Shown here: positions 63,167 to 64,000 of the stretch, one piece after another | Layout: each line of letters starts with the position of its first letter | Numbering within the stretch: position 1 is the stretch's first letter | NCBI GenBank assembly: GCA_029168955.1 | Contig: JAPDOI010001340.1 | Span: 62,001 to 126,000, forward strand | Reading direction: 5' to 3' | DNA: 64,000 bases | From: Aplectana chamaeleonis | Taxonomy: Eukaryota > Nematoda > Chromadorea > Rhabditida > Cosmocercidae | Made by a program: the position numbers and the translations under genes | Notes under the pieces: model-generated | Told to the model about the DNA's origin: nothing | Databases searched by the model: none | The model's input: only the letters and a program-made list of their open reading frames with translations

Positions 63167-64000
63167 TTAATCTCTTAAACGAAAAGTCTGGCTTAACCAA
63201 TTGACGGCCCGTCAAAGTACAAGGAATAGGGTCGGAATATGGATTTTTTTGGTTTTTCCAGTTTTCTAAAAAAAACTACTTTTGATCAAGAAAATAAAAA
63301 TTGCAGAGCAGCCCTGCAGACTCGACGTCTCTTTTTCAGATTACGGACGAACGAGCTGACAAGAGACTGACACCAGCATAAACAGAAGTTGCAAAATTTT
63401 GTCTTTTTGTACTGTGGTGGGGGAACTAAAAAGAAACAATTTGAATTTCGCTAAGTTCTTAACGCCAATGGGCAGATCAGGAATGATTTTTCAGGGGTTT
63501 GAGAAATAAAAATATTTTCAGCCTGAATTCTGTACGAGGTGGGGCAAGATATTTGGAACGCCGAACGCAATATGAAGTCTATTTCAAGTTTGGAAGAGTC
63601 TCATTGCGACGGGCCGTGCGGCTTTCGTGACACCACCGGCTAGAGGACTTGCGATCGTGCGTTTAATGTCGTAGCCCCATCCATTCACTAGACTTCATTC
63701 TAAGGAGAGGCCATATGTACACTCTGTTCTGATAGTAAGCTCCACAAAAACATGCGGCAGAGACCCCTACTAGAATCTATAAAATCATGGGCAGACTCAA
63801 ATCTCCCTGAAAAAGAGCCCAGTTTGAAATGCCGAGATCTCAATTTGTCGGAAAAGAGCTCATTTCTACTTGGTTTTTTGGTTGGGTTTGAGCATATATA
63901 ATTCTTTCGATAAGTGAATCTCATCTCTGGCTCTTTTTCTGATTGAAAACACACCTCCGATCAATGCGGTGACGCGCCGCGGCCGCGCGCGCTGGCTGCT
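63127..64000. repeat. GC-rich inverted repeat, right arm cut by window end
   Basis: AGCAGCCAGCGCGCGCGGCC at 63127, continuing to CGTCACCGCATTGAT at 63167, is exactly mirrored by 63961-64000, which ends GCGCGCGCTGGCTGCT at the last base. The inner boundary is sharp: homology stops right after CATTGAT. The arms therefore extend outward, to the left of 63127 and beyond the window on the right. The 41-bp core is almost all G+C, contains a NotI site (GCGGCCGC), and contrasts with AT-rich surroundings. Confidence 0.85.
63168..63960. other. Spacer inside the GC-rich inverted repeat, no recognisable gene
   Basis: An 84-codon minus frame (63700-63954) and shorter ones have no recognisable domain. No further internal symmetry was seen. 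Confidence 0.45.

Overview
This is a gene-poor stretch of an animal nuclear genome, made almost entirely of repeats and transposon remains. The organism is most likely a nematode. That rests on a jockey/CR1-like LINE, a Penelope-like (GIY-YIG) element and a hAT transposase relic of the kinds common in nematode genomes, but no phylogenetic marker is present, so it is an inference. I found no intact protein-coding gene, no tRNA, no rRNA and no CRISPR array.

Layout. 1-12.45 kb is unique or lightly repetitive flank. It holds TCGAA-rich short tandem repeats, a 2.5-kb non-autonomous DNA element with terminal inverted repeats (2074-4619), a dispersed repeat present twice in opposite orientation (4848-5080 and 9285-9545), a 5'-truncated and broken LINE reverse transcriptase on the minus strand (7500-8945), and a 206-bp MITE (11800-12005). 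From 12.46 to 56.86 kb the window is one uninterrupted, single-orientation satellite array of about 165 monomers of about 264 bp.

The array is not uniform. A left subtype (12.5-24.4 kb) passes through hybrid monomers into a second subtype (about 25.8-42.6 kb). Next come a block in which most monomers carry an extra ~27-bp inverted duplication that makes a perfect hairpin (42.7-47.4 kb), a mixed zone, and a final subtype that becomes more divergent at the right edge. The long open frames across the array are a by-product of monomer lengths near multiples of three. Differences between subtypes mostly change the would-be amino acids, so these are not credible proteins.

56.9-64 kb is a nest of inverted repeats in and around a decayed hAT transposase (57337-58506, possibly resuming at 59656). 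A Penelope-like element sits in it as two 5'-truncated copies joined head to head (58517-59647). Just downstream is a 1.58-kb near-palindrome with ~780-bp arms, each carrying a protein-like open frame I do not recognise (59838-61415). Then come a ~485-bp foldback element (62135-62619) and a GC-rich inverted repeat whose right arm is cut by the window end (63127-64000).

The main point of interest is the evolution of the satellite, in particular the origin and local spread of the hairpin monomer, together with the density of inverted structures on the right flank.
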